A stretch of 64,000 nucleotides of DNA, from contig NZ_CP130318.1 in the NCBI RefSeq assembly GCF_032268605.1, positions 1,832,001 through 1,896,000 on the forward strand, written 5' to 3'. Under the pieces are notes generated by a model. That model had not been told where the DNA came from, searched no databases, and saw only the letters and a list, made by a program, of their open reading frames with translations. This DNA is from Paenibacillus aurantius (GTDB lineage Bacteria; Bacillota; Bacilli; Paenibacillales; NBRC-103111). Made by a program: the position numbers and the translations under genes. Below, piece by piece: positions 44,310 through 52,966 of the stretch; the stretch's first letter is position 1; each line of letters starts with the position of its first letter.

Positions 44310-44444
44310 ATGCTTCAGGAATAGGACCATGAATACGCAGAGTTTATCTATTACATGCCGGGGGATATAGATAAGGAAAGTCAATTATGGCCGGTCCGCG
44401 CGGGCCGGAATATAGCGAAAGCCATGGTATTGCAGATTTTGTAA
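44310..44444 (+). pseudogene. N-terminal relic of an AraC-family regulator
   Basis: ATG 44310 follows a good site, AAGGGGGAACGGCT. The frame reads four codons, a TAG (44322-44324), then HEYAEFIYYMPGDIDKES and QLWPVRAGRNIAKA before TAA at 44442-44444. The tyrosine-rich opening and the SQLWPVRAGRNIAK segment match the start of the cupin domain of AraC-type regulators common in Paenibacillus. The rest of the gene, including both helix-turn-helices, is missing. It was divergent from the sulfatase and may have controlled it. The remainder of 44445-44560 holds no clear gene. Confidence 0.65.
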
Positions 44445-44560
44445 GCGCGTTATTGTCCGCAGGATTTGGCCTCTCGGAGTCACGGAGATACTGGACTCAT
44501 GCCTTTTAGTCTTGCCTTTACCCGTTTGTGATTGTACTAAGTAAGCGGATTTAAGGTAAA

Positions 44561-44634
44561 AACAAAAATCGTACAGAAAGACCTAAAGATTCTTAAGGCC
44601 TGGAATGGAGGGATCACAGTACAGTGTAAGCATC
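44561..44634 (+). promoter_or_regulatory. Shared 74-bp upstream element, copy A
   Basis: This stretch aligns without gaps to 52854-52927, with 64 of 74 bases identical by hand count and 46 of the first 49. It contains an imperfect palindrome around GACCTAAAGATTCTTAAGGCC (the two 10-nt arms agree at 8 positions). It lies 107 bp before the first giant GH43 gene, and copy B lies 40 bp before the importer genes. It is probably a common promoter and activator-binding region for the YesN-type regulator at 59656 (inference). Confidence 0.7.
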
Positions 44635-44740
44635 CATGGAGCGAAGCTTTTAGTGGAAAGGAAAGCGGTTTATTGTTGGTGATCATTTCCTGCCTGTCGA
44701 AAAGCTCCAAATAAAATTCCCTAAGGAGGAAATTGGTGCA

Positions 44741-47700
44741 ATGAGGAGAATTGGTTTGGTTTCCGTGTCCCTAGCGGTACTGCTCGTCATGATGCTGACC
44801 CATATCGCCTATGCGGATGTATCATCCCATTATCTTAACCCGCTGATGAAAGGAGCCGACCCCACCATTGAACGGCAAGACGATGGGTACTATTATTCGG
44901 CGGCAGGCGATGGCAATGTTGTATTGAAACAGCATGAAACCATTCTTGGTGTTTCCACCGCGAAGAGTAAAGAGGTATGGAAGTTACCTGAAAACCTGGA
45001 ATTTATATGGGGGCCCGATGCGCACAGGATCGATGGCAAATGGTACATCTACTTCGCTTCCGGTCCGAAGATTAGTGATAAAGCGGGGCGCTTTGCTTAT
45101 GGCCATCCCAGCTCCTATGTTCTGGAGAACAGCTCGCCAGATCCATTTGAAGGGACCTGGGAACTGAAGGGAACATATGATAATGGAGACGGACTTACAC
45201 CCCAACAGGGGTTGCTGAATACGCAAAGCTATGGACTGCCTACCGGCTTTGTCACCATCCATGGGCAGAGATACCTTACCTACACCAAATATTTCTATTT
45301 TATAGATCCAAAAACGGGAAAAGAGAGATTTGATGAATGTCCCACGATTGTCAAAATGAAAAACCCGTGGACATTGGAAGGCGAAGAGATTACGTTAGCC
45401 AGGCCGACATACGACTGGGAGAAGTATGTTGATAATGTTAATGAAGGCGCAGCCGTGGTGGAGCGAAACGGAAAAGCGTATTTTGCCTATTCCGCCAGCA
45501 GCTACACGAGTGATAACTATGCTATCGGCCTGTCTTGGGCCGATCTGGACCAAAGTGTGGAGAATGAAGCGGCATGGAATAAACATCCCGAACCGATCAT
45601 GAAACGTTCGGATGAAAACAGTTCTTATTCGACAGGCTCGCCGTTATTCCTGAAATCCGAAGACGGGACAGAGGACTGGATTACATACCATGGCATACCC
45701 ACACATAGTCAAGGCGGCAAGAACAGAGAGGTTCGCGCCCAGCGGATCAATTGGGACGACAATGACTTCATCAATCTGGGCATCCCTTCCAACCCCGGCA
45801 CCGTGCTTAGCCGCCCCTCCGGGGAGGAGAAGAGCGAAATCTATGAAGCGGAATACGCGCAATTATCAGGGGCTGTAAGAGCAACCATGAACAGCATCTA
45901 TGCCTCGTCCGGCCGATATGTCCGGTACAGCAATAGCAATGACAGCGACTATGTAGAGTTTACAGTCAACACTAATGCAGGGGGGATTTACTCGCTGGAC
46001 TTCCGTTACAACAACAATACGACAGAACCGGTCAACATGACATTGGGCGTGAACCAGGAGGCTCCCACGGCGCTTGTATTTCCGTCTAATGCTGGACCGG
46101 AGAACAAGCTGAACTTCGACTTAAAAACCGTTCACAACATCCGGCTGAATGACGGCAGCAACATCGTACGTCTTTCCGGCAAAAGCGCTTTGGGGCTGGA
46201 TGCAATCATTGCCAAGAAAAGTGTCTTGTATGAAGCGGAGAGCGCAGAGTTGTCCGGCGGCACGGGAATTGCTCAAGATCATACGGGATATAGCGGTTCA
46301 GGCTTTGTCAGAGGGTTCACGAAGCCGAACGCGGCGATCAGCTTTACAGTAAACGCTCCTCACGCGGGCAGCTATTCGGTCAAGCTGGCTTATGGAGCTG
46401 GGACCGGGGAAGATCGAACTTTGTCCATGTATGTGAATGGCACCAAGATCAAACAAGTCAATTTCTTCGGTCTGAAGAAATGGGACAAGTGGGCCGATAG
46501 ATATGACAATGTATTCCTGAAGGAAGGAAGCAATGTCATCACCTATAAGCGTGACGGAGGCGATCCGGCGAATGTCAATCTGGACTATATCTCCGTTACC
46601 GAAGCGGCGACCTGGACGTATGAGGCGGAATCCGCCAAAACGACAGGTGGAGCGGATGCCAGGGTCGTTCAGGCTCAGCATGGAAATACGGGAATCGGTT
46701 ATGTGAGTGGTCTTTCCCAATTGAACTCGTCCGTGGAATTCTCTGTGGATATCGAGTATGCGGCTTCCTACGATCTCAAGCTGCGGTACGCCACAGAACA
46801 GGGCGGCAAAACATTGTCGCTGGAGGTGAATGGCACGCCTGTGCAGGACATGGTCTTTCCCTACTCCGGAGGTGTCAAGGTGTGGAAGGAACAGATTGTA
46901 ACCGTTCCCCTGAACAAAGGGAAAAACAGCATCACTTATAAGAATGCGGACGGAGATTCAGGTGTTATCCATATCGATCATATTCATCTGAATAAGCGCA
47001 CACCCTGGAAATATCAGGCAGAAGCAGCAACCCTCTCAGGCACGGTGGGCATCGGAAGAGACCGTCTATGGTTTGAAGGCAACGGTTATGTCGGATTATT
47101 CCAGAAAAAAGGGGATTCTATCGGGTTTGAGGTGAATGTCCCCTATACAGCGGCCTACACGTCAACCTTGCGCTATTCGGGTGTACAATCGTCGAATCGA
47201 ACCATGAGCATGTATGTGAACGGCAAACGGATCAAACAAGTTTCCTTGCCGCCGACAGAGAATTGGGATACCTGGACGGACGCGACCGAGACGGTCAATT
47301 TGGAAGCGGGGAAGAATAGTATTGAATTCCGCCGTGAGGAAGGGGATACCGGACAGCTCAATATAGACAGCCTGATCCTGGATAAATTCAGCGGAGGCTT
47401 CATCAGCACGAAGGCTAGGGAACTTACCCCCGAGAAGATGGTGAAAATCCAGCCGAAGCATAGCGGCAAGGCGCTGAGTGTGGCCGGTGAGAAGTTCAAT
47501 CAAGGAGCAGCCGTTATCCAATATTCCAATGGCGATACCAATAGTCAATTGGTGCGATTCCTGGATCTGGGGACAGGTTATTACCGGATCCTAGTTATGC
47601 GTGGCGCACGCTTCCTCGATATCAAGCCTGATTCAGATAGTCAAGAACTTATTCTAAATCAGACCATTGAAGCTGCCCCCACTCCCTCCGATACGGAACA

Positions 47701-48601
47701 GTGGCGTCTGGAAAAGGATGGCGATTATTACAAAGTGATCAACAAAAGCAACGGAAAGGTGATTACGGTCAATGAAGCATCCAAAGGAAACAACGCTGTT
47801 CTGCGGTTGGCTGATGACGAGGGGAAAGACAACCAGCGGTTTAAGATTGAGCTGCGCAACCTTTATGACACTACATTCCACGCGGTGTCGGACATTACTG
47901 CTGTCCCGGCGGCAGTGCAGGCAGGACAGAAGCTGACCCTCTTCGGAACAGTCTCACCGGATTGGGCTACGCGCAAGAGCATCACCTGGAGCATCAAGGA
48001 TGCCGGGCAAACAAGAGCCACCCTAGATGGGAATGTGCTGTCCGCGACAAGAGCGGGAACAGTCGTTGTCACCGCTACGATTGAAGAAGGAAGCGAGAAC
48101 GGCGTGAACTACTCCAAGGACTTCACAATTACTGTCTCCAAGAAGGACGCGGATGTTAATCCTGAAAAGGCCACCTATGATCTCTATGTTCCCGGGGGTG
48201 TAAGCGCCAGCATCATATGGAATGAAGCCAAGTCTGTGACCGGGGTGGTATACGCAGCAACAGTAAAAGGTGTCGTTTACAATGGCACATTGGGAACGGA
48301 TGGTTATACGGTCAGCGGAGATAAGTTGACCATCAAGCGCGAAACTATGGCCGCACTGGGGGTGAAGAGCGGTGATAAGGCGGACTTCTCTATCCTATTT
48401 AATCTTGGGAATCCGGCTGTGCTCAGTGTCAATGTGGTGGACAGCGTTGCTTTGACCAGCCATAGCATCACAGCGGCAACAGAGGGACACGGCACTGCTA
48501 TCGCCGATGTATCATCGGCGGTCAAGGATACGGCGATTGCCGTTCCAGCAGATAAGAAGGGCGAATTTGGCAACTCATCAGGGCTGAATGGCGGTGCTTA
48601 G
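44741..48601 (+). CDS. Giant secreted GH43 enzyme with CBM6/CBM35-like modules and ricin-type lectin
   Basis: Exported enzyme of 1286 aa. The signal peptide ends near IAYA (about 25). The GH43 propeller (about 27-365) has KGADPTIE, WGPDAHRIDG and VNEGAAVV near the expected catalytic carboxylates. Four CBM6/CBM35-like modules follow (about 370-500, 500-625, 625-755 and 755-885), each opening with a YEAE or YQAE motif and ending with a DYI or DHI type strand. A ricin-B-like lectin spans about 900-1040 (KVINKSNGKVITV, DNQRFKIE), then Ig-like domains. The C-terminus stops abruptly in a repeat of InlB-like type (ITAATEGHGTAIADVSSA), suggesting a truncated tail. TAAGGAGG precedes ATG 44741. It probably releases arabinofuranose from an insoluble polymer. 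Confidence 0.87.
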   Translation: MRRIGLVSVSLAVLLVMMLTHIAYADVSSHYLNPLMKGADPTIERQDDGYYYSAAGDGNVVLKQHETILGVSTAKSKEVWKLPENLEFIWGPDAHRIDGKWYIYFASGPKISDKAGRFAYGHPSSYVLENSSPDPFEGTWELKGTYDNGDGLTPQQGLLNTQSYGLPTGFVTIHGQRYLTYTKYFYFIDPKTGKERFDECPTIVKMKNPWTLEGEEITLARPTYDWEKYVDNVNEGAAVVERNGKAYFAYSASSYTSDNYAIGLSWADLDQSVENEAAWNKHPEPIMKRSDENSSYSTGSPLFLKSEDGTEDWITYHGIPTHSQGGKNREVRAQRINWDDNDFINLGIPSNPGTVLSRPSGEEKSEIYEAEYAQLSGAVRATMNSIYASSGRYVRYSNSNDSDYVEFTVNTNAGGIYSLDFRYNNNTTEPVNMTLGVNQEAPTALVFPSNAGPENKLNFDLKTVHNIRLNDGSNIVRLSGKSALGLDAIIAKKSVLYEAESAELSGGTGIAQDHTGYSGSGFVRGFTKPNAAISFTVNAPHAGSYSVKLAYGAGTGEDRTLSMYVNGTKIKQVNFFGLKKWDKWADRYDNVFLKEGSNVITYKRDGGDPANVNLDYISVTEAATWTYEAESAKTTGGADARVVQAQHGNTGIGYVSGLSQLNSSVEFSVDIEYAASYDLKLRYATEQGGKTLSLEVNGTPVQDMVFPYSGGVKVWKEQIVTVPLNKGKNSITYKNADGDSGVIHIDHIHLNKRTPWKYQAEAATLSGTVGIGRDRLWFEGNGYVGLFQKKGDSIGFEVNVPYTAAYTSTLRYSGVQSSNRTMSMYVNGKRIKQVSLPPTENWDTWTDATETVNLEAGKNSIEFRREEGDTGQLNIDSLILDKFSGGFISTKARELTPEKMVKIQPKHSGKALSVAGEKFNQGAAVIQYSNGDTNSQLVRFLDLGTGYYRILVMRGARFLDIKPDSDSQELILNQTIEAAPTPSDTEQWRLEKDGDYYKVINKSNGKVITVNEASKGNNAVLRLADDEGKDNQRFKIELRNLYDTTFHAVSDITAVPAAVQAGQKLTLFGTVSPDWATRKSITWSIKDAGQTRATLDGNVLSATRAGTVVVTATIEEGSENGVNYSKDFTITVSKKDADVNPEKATYDLYVPGGVSASIIWNEAKSVTGVVYAATVKGVVYNGTLGTDGYTVSGDKLTIKRETMAALGVKSGDKADFSILFNLGNPAVLSVNVVDSVALTSHSITAATEGHGTAIADVSSAVKDTAIAVPADKKGEFGNSSGLNGGA

Positions 48602-48693
48602 ACAGTTCGTTTCGCGGGGGAATCCTTTGGCTTCTCCAGGTGAACAGGAACGCCATAGACAACAGGATGATATGATTCCAAGGAGGATTGCAC

Positions 48694-51600
48694 ATGGTCA
48701 AAAAAAAATTCAGACATTATCTGCTTTGTCTCGCAGTACTGCTGATGCTGCCGCAATGGAGCGGAGTGGCTGCGGCGGCAGAGCCGATGTCAGCTAAGCC
48801 GGATTCGGCGTCTGAGCAGGAGGGAAAGAATGTGTCGGATTTCTACAATGTCATCATGCAGACAGGAGCCGATCCCTGGGTTTACAAGCACACGGACGGC
48901 TATTACTACAACGCATTTGCCAACTCCAGCGGCATCATGATCCGAAGAGCGAAGACCATCACCGGCATTGAGGCGGGGGAGAGGAGCCTGGCCTGGACAC
49001 CGGTTAAGGGCACCATGTACAGCTCCAATGTGTGGGCGCCGGAAATGCATTATCTCAAGGATACCGACGGCAAATCCAAATGGTTTATTTACTTTGCGGC
49101 TGACAACGGAACCAACGCAAATCACCGCATGTACGTGCTGGAGAACGCCAGTGAAAATCCGCTGACCGGCACCTGGGTGTTCAAAGGGAAGATTGCCGAT
49201 TCTACCGACCGTTGGGCGATCGATGGCACGGTGCTGACTGTAAATGAGAAGCACTATTTCATCTGGTCCGGTTGGGAAGAAACGGACGGGAGCTTCCAGA
49301 ATCTATATATTGCGCAGATGAGTGATCCGCGAACCATCAGCTCGGAACGGGTATTGCTCTCGACGTCTGAATATGATTGGGAATCGTCCCCGGCCAGAAT
49401 CAACGAAGGCCCCGAGGTTACGATCAAGGGCGACACGATCAATCTGATCTATTCCGCAAACGGAAGCTGGACAGACAGTTACTGTCTTGGGGTCATTACG
49501 GCCAAGATCGGCGACGATTTGATGAATCCCGGCTCCTGGGTGAAAAAAGACAGGCCGATCTTCTCCAGCGCCAATGGCGTTTACGGCCCGGGCCACCACA
49601 GCATCGTCACGTCCCCTGACGGTTCAGAGGACTGGATCATCTACCATGCCGCCCGCTGGCCGGGATCGGGATGGACCCGTAAAGTCCACACGCAGAAGTT
49701 CACGTGGAACGCAGACAATACGCCGAATCTGGGGGAGCCGGCCGATCCGAACACACCGATTGAAAGGCCTTCGGGCGAGCCGCTGCGGAAGCGCTATGAA
49801 GCGGAAAACGGGCTGCTGGTGAAGGATCCGAGCGGTGAAACTTCTCCCGCTGTCCGGATGGAAAGCACCGCTTCCGGCGGAATGAAGATCGCCAACATCA
49901 AGAACGCCAAAGATTATGCCCAGTTTACCGTAAACGTGCCGGAGACGGGATTTTATATGCTGTCCGTGCGCAATGCCAACGGATCACCCAATGCGGCCGA
50001 TGCCTCCCATATCTTGTCGGTCAACGGGAGCTCCGGCGCCAATTTGAACATTGTCTATTCCGGTACGAATCGTTGGGGGCTCTCCACGGCGAAAGTCTAT
50101 CTAAGGGAAGGTAACAATATTCTCCGCTTCTCAAAGGGGAACAACCTTGCCGAAATTGACAGCCTGGATCTATTTAAGCTGGATGCATCGGAAATGTTAT
50201 TCGATGCCCCGGGGTACACGTTGGGGCTCGGTGAAAGTCGCAGCTTGCCCCTGTATAACGTAACAGGCACTACCTATACCGCTGTTGACACAGGAGCCAT
50301 CTTCAGTTCTTCCGATACGAAGGTTGCCGTTATTGACGGTGGGGTTAGGGTTAAGGCTGTAAGTGCGGGCAGTACCACAATCACCGGGACATATAACGGG
50401 AAAACGGCTACAGCCACGGTTACCGTTGCAGCGGAGCTTAAAGCGGTGCAGGCCGTTGCCATCGGCGGCTTGCCAAGCATCCTGACTATCGGGCAGAAAA
50501 GCGGACCATTGCAGGTAACCGCACGTTATAACAATTATGAGATGCAGAATGTGACAGCGGCTGCCCAGTATACCAGCAGCGATCCTGGGGTGGCCAGGGT
50601 GGAATCGGATTCTGTGACCCAATCGGTGTATGCGATTAAACCGGGCACAGCTCTTATTACAGCCGAATACAACGGAAAGAAAGCTGCGTTCAGCTTGACC
50701 GTTATTGCAGCTTCCGATGCGGTTCAGGTTGCTTCCGTAGAGAAGATTCCTTCCGGAGTGGCTCCTAGGCAGCCCGGCGTTGTTGATGTTGTCTACAACA
50801 GTCAGTCGAAGAAGGCAGAGATTGTCAGCTGGGAGCCGGAGGGACTTGACTTCAGCTCCCTGGGCACTGTTCAGGTGCCTGTCACACTAAAGCTAGATGG
50901 CCACGATTTTCCTTCCACCGTTGCCGTAAATGTTATTCCGGGATGGGGCCTCGATGAGATTGTGAATCAACTCCGCAGCAAGCTGGCGAATTTCTCCTAT
51001 CCTTTGGGCGACGGGCTTGGCAACTATAGCCAATCCAAGTATGATGCGTTCGTGGCCGAAGTGAACAAGGCGGAAGAGATGGCTGTAAACGCCGATCTGA
51101 GCAAAGAGCAGTTTGACGAGGAGCTGGATAAGCTTGCTCAAGCGGAAGAAGCTTTATTAGGTTCGCTGAACAGCATTCAGAACGGCGTAATCTATAACGC
51201 TTACCGGGATTTCTCCGGCGATACGGTTGGCAAGTACCCTTATGGCATTACCACCGAGGATCTGACCAATGGCGCTACCGCCACGGTACAGGAAGAGGCC
51301 GGGAATAAATTCCTACGGCTGACCACAACCGCTACATCGGGCAAGGCAAACCTATTCCTGCCGTATGCAGGCGAGGTAAAGGCTGAGGCAGATCAGCGTA
51401 TCGTCATCGAATACCGCGCCAGACTAAACACTAGCTTCCAATACGCCAATAGCGCCATGGTGCGAAATGACAGCGGCACAGGCAATTATTCCATGGTTAC
51501 AGCCTTTGATACGGGGAAAATTATAGTCCAGAATGGACCATCCACCAAGGTCAAGGTCAAAGACTCTCAGTTAAATAAATGGTACAAAATCAAAATGGTG

Positions 51601-52647
51601 GCAAACTGGGACGCCAAGACTTATACCGTCTATATAGACGATGTTGAGGTGGCCACGGACTACAACTTCCGACACACAGGCGGCGACAAGCTGACAGCCC
51701 AGCGGTTCGGCATCGATGGCTATGCCAACGCCTCCATCGACTTTGACGATTTCAAAGCGATGGTTATCGGAGGACCGAAGGCTGCGCCCGAGGGGCTCAA
51801 TCACACCGATGAAACAGCGGTTGGGGCCAACGATGGACGTATCACCGGGGTCAACCCCTCCATGGAGTGGTCCTCCGACAATGGCAGCACTTGGTTGAGG
51901 GTAGAAGGGGATACGATCGCCAATCTTTCTCCCGGGACTTATTGGGTTCGTTACTCTGAGACGGATACCCATAAAGCTAGTCCCCCTGTGGGTTTGACCA
52001 TTGCAGTCTATACTCAGCATGTCATCGGGGTGAGCCTGAATCAGACCACTGCCCAACGGTATACCAACCATGGGGACTCGACTATCCAGCTTATCGCAAA
52101 GGTGGAACCCGCTGACGCAGCCAACAAAGCTGTGTTCTGGAGCAGCTCCAATCCGGCAGTAGCTACCGTGGATGGAAATGGGCTTGTGACGGTGCATGCC
52201 GCAGGTACAGCTGTTATTACGGTAACCACGGAAGACAGCGGTTACAGCGATACATGTACAGTAACCGTAAGCTTGTACACTGATTCGGAAAATCCGGGGA
52301 CTCAGCCAGTCCATGTGACGGGTGTAAGCCTTAAGCAGACCACCGCCCAACGATATACCAACCATGGGGCTTCGACAGTCCAGCTTAACGCCAATGTGGC
52401 ACCCGCTAACGCAGCCAACAAGACGGTGTCCTGGAGCAGTTCCAATCCGGCTGTAGCTACCGTGGATGGACATGGGCATGTAACCGTTCATGCCGCAGGT
52501 ACAGCAGTTATTACTGTAACGACTAATGACGGCGGCTACACAGCTCCTTGTGTTGTTAGTGTGGGTGTATATCTAAAGGACAGCGGTAAAAGCGGCGTAG
52601 ATATCCAAATTGGCGGCAGTAATCTCACTATCCCAACTACACCCTGA
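48694..52647 (+). CDS. Giant secreted GH43 enzyme with CBM, Big_2 and LamG-like modules, SLH anchor lost
   Basis: Exported enzyme of 1317 aa. A signal peptide (to about 30) precedes a GH43 propeller (about 50-365) with TGADPWV, WAIDGTV and INEGPEV for the three catalytic carboxylates, and SSNVWAPEMHYL as in exo-arabinofuranosidase-like members. A CBM6/35-like module lies at about 370-500, Big_2-like domains at about 505-585 and 590-670, a helical spacer at about 750-830, a LamG-like domain at about 830-1030 and two more Big_2 domains at about 1110-1200 and 1210-1300. The frame ends NLTIPTTP, and an SLH fragment follows in another frame (52649-52747), so the cell-wall anchor appears broken. 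AAGGAGG precedes ATG 48694. Confidence 0.88.
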   Translation: MVKKKFRHYLLCLAVLLMLPQWSGVAAAAEPMSAKPDSASEQEGKNVSDFYNVIMQTGADPWVYKHTDGYYYNAFANSSGIMIRRAKTITGIEAGERSLAWTPVKGTMYSSNVWAPEMHYLKDTDGKSKWFIYFAADNGTNANHRMYVLENASENPLTGTWVFKGKIADSTDRWAIDGTVLTVNEKHYFIWSGWEETDGSFQNLYIAQMSDPRTISSERVLLSTSEYDWESSPARINEGPEVTIKGDTINLIYSANGSWTDSYCLGVITAKIGDDLMNPGSWVKKDRPIFSSANGVYGPGHHSIVTSPDGSEDWIIYHAARWPGSGWTRKVHTQKFTWNADNTPNLGEPADPNTPIERPSGEPLRKRYEAENGLLVKDPSGETSPAVRMESTASGGMKIANIKNAKDYAQFTVNVPETGFYMLSVRNANGSPNAADASHILSVNGSSGANLNIVYSGTNRWGLSTAKVYLREGNNILRFSKGNNLAEIDSLDLFKLDASEMLFDAPGYTLGLGESRSLPLYNVTGTTYTAVDTGAIFSSSDTKVAVIDGGVRVKAVSAGSTTITGTYNGKTATATVTVAAELKAVQAVAIGGLPSILTIGQKSGPLQVTARYNNYEMQNVTAAAQYTSSDPGVARVESDSVTQSVYAIKPGTALITAEYNGKKAAFSLTVIAASDAVQVASVEKIPSGVAPRQPGVVDVVYNSQSKKAEIVSWEPEGLDFSSLGTVQVPVTLKLDGHDFPSTVAVNVIPGWGLDEIVNQLRSKLANFSYPLGDGLGNYSQSKYDAFVAEVNKAEEMAVNADLSKEQFDEELDKLAQAEEALLGSLNSIQNGVIYNAYRDFSGDTVGKYPYGITTEDLTNGATATVQEEAGNKFLRLTTTATSGKANLFLPYAGEVKAEADQRIVIEYRARLNTSFQYANSAMVRNDSGTGNYSMVTAFDTGKIIVQNGPSTKVKVKDSQLNKWYKIKMVANWDAKTYTVYIDDVEVATDYNFRHTGGDKLTAQRFGIDGYANASIDFDDFKAMVIGGPKAAPEGLNHTDETAVGANDGRITGVNPSMEWSSDNGSTWLRVEGDTIANLSPGTYWVRYSETDTHKASPPVGLTIAVYTQHVIGVSLNQTTAQRYTNHGDSTIQLIAKVEPADAANKAVFWSSSNPAVATVDGNGLVTVHAAGTAVITVTTEDSGYSDTCTVTVSLYTDSENPGTQPVHVTGVSLKQTTAQRYTNHGASTVQLNANVAPANAANKTVSWSSSNPAVATVDGHGHVTVHAAGTAVITVTTNDGGYTAPCVVSVGVYLKDSGKSGVDIQIGGSNLTIPTTP
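52030..52569 (+). repeat. Tandem Big_2-coding repeat, 294-bp period
   Basis: Two copies start at 52030 and 52324. Both encode GVSL(N/K)QTTAQRYTNHG, WSSSNPAVATVDG and VTVHAAGTAVITVTT. Long identical nucleotide stretches, such as around ATACCAACCATGGGG, indicate a recent duplication or ongoing homogenisation. Confidence 0.8.
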
Positions 52648-52648
52648 A

Positions 52649-52747
52649 GCTTCCATTACCCGGGAACAACTGATTACTGTTCTGCACCGTTACGCCGGAC
52701 AGACTGCTGCAAGCAGCAGTGGCAGGAGCTTTGCGGACGCAGGCAAA
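52649..52747 (+). pseudogene. SLH-domain fragment cut off from the GH43 gene
   Basis: In the +1 frame relative to the GH43 gene, 52649 onward reads ASITREQLITVLHRYAGQ, then SFADAGK. The ITREQ and RYAG motifs are diagnostic of S-layer homology repeats, and SFADAGK is the start of the next repeat. Only about one of the usual three SLH repeats remains before the terminator. The GH43 stop lies 2 bp upstream. Confidence 0.7.
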
Positions 52748-52790
52748 ACAAGGAGCCAAGCGGGAACATCCGCCCGGCTCCTTGTTTTTT
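52748..52790 (+). terminator. Terminator after the GH43 pair
   Basis: ACAAGGAGCC (52748-52757) pairs perfectly with GGCTCCTTGT (52776-52785), with an inner GCGG/CCGC pairing, followed by Ts. Confidence 0.88.
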
Positions 52791-52853
52791 GCTTTACGCT
52801 CCCGGCTTTAATGGTCCGATGAATCCGGGAAACTCCTGCTGATTGGAAGGAGA

Positions 52854-52927
52854 AACAAAAATCGCACAGAAAGACCTAAAGATTTTTAAGGCCCGGAATG
52901 GACGAACCGCGGTACATTATAAGCATC
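52854..52927 (+). promoter_or_regulatory. Shared 74-bp upstream element, copy B
   Basis: Ungapped partner of 44561-44634 (64 of 74 identical by hand count). It lies between the GH43 terminator and the LplB-type permease gene. GTACATTATAAGCATC at the right end could include a -10 box. The conserved left part AACAAAAATCG through AAGGCC is the likelier regulator site. The intervals 52791-52853 and 52928-52966 show nothing else apart from a GGAAAGAAGG ribosome site. Confidence 0.7.
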
Positions 52928-52966
52928 ACATCCAACAAAAACTTTCAGTAGGAAAGAAGGGAAACC

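Noticed and set aside
44391-44408. GC-rich hairpin CCGGTCC/GGGCCGG
   Set aside because: It lies within the AraC-relic coding remnant (VRAGRN codons) and has no T-run. Probably incidental.
44440-44453. A catabolite-control (cre-like) site, TGTAAGCGCGTTAT
   Set aside because: It differs from the cre consensus at three conserved positions and lies in the AraC relic rather than at a promoter.
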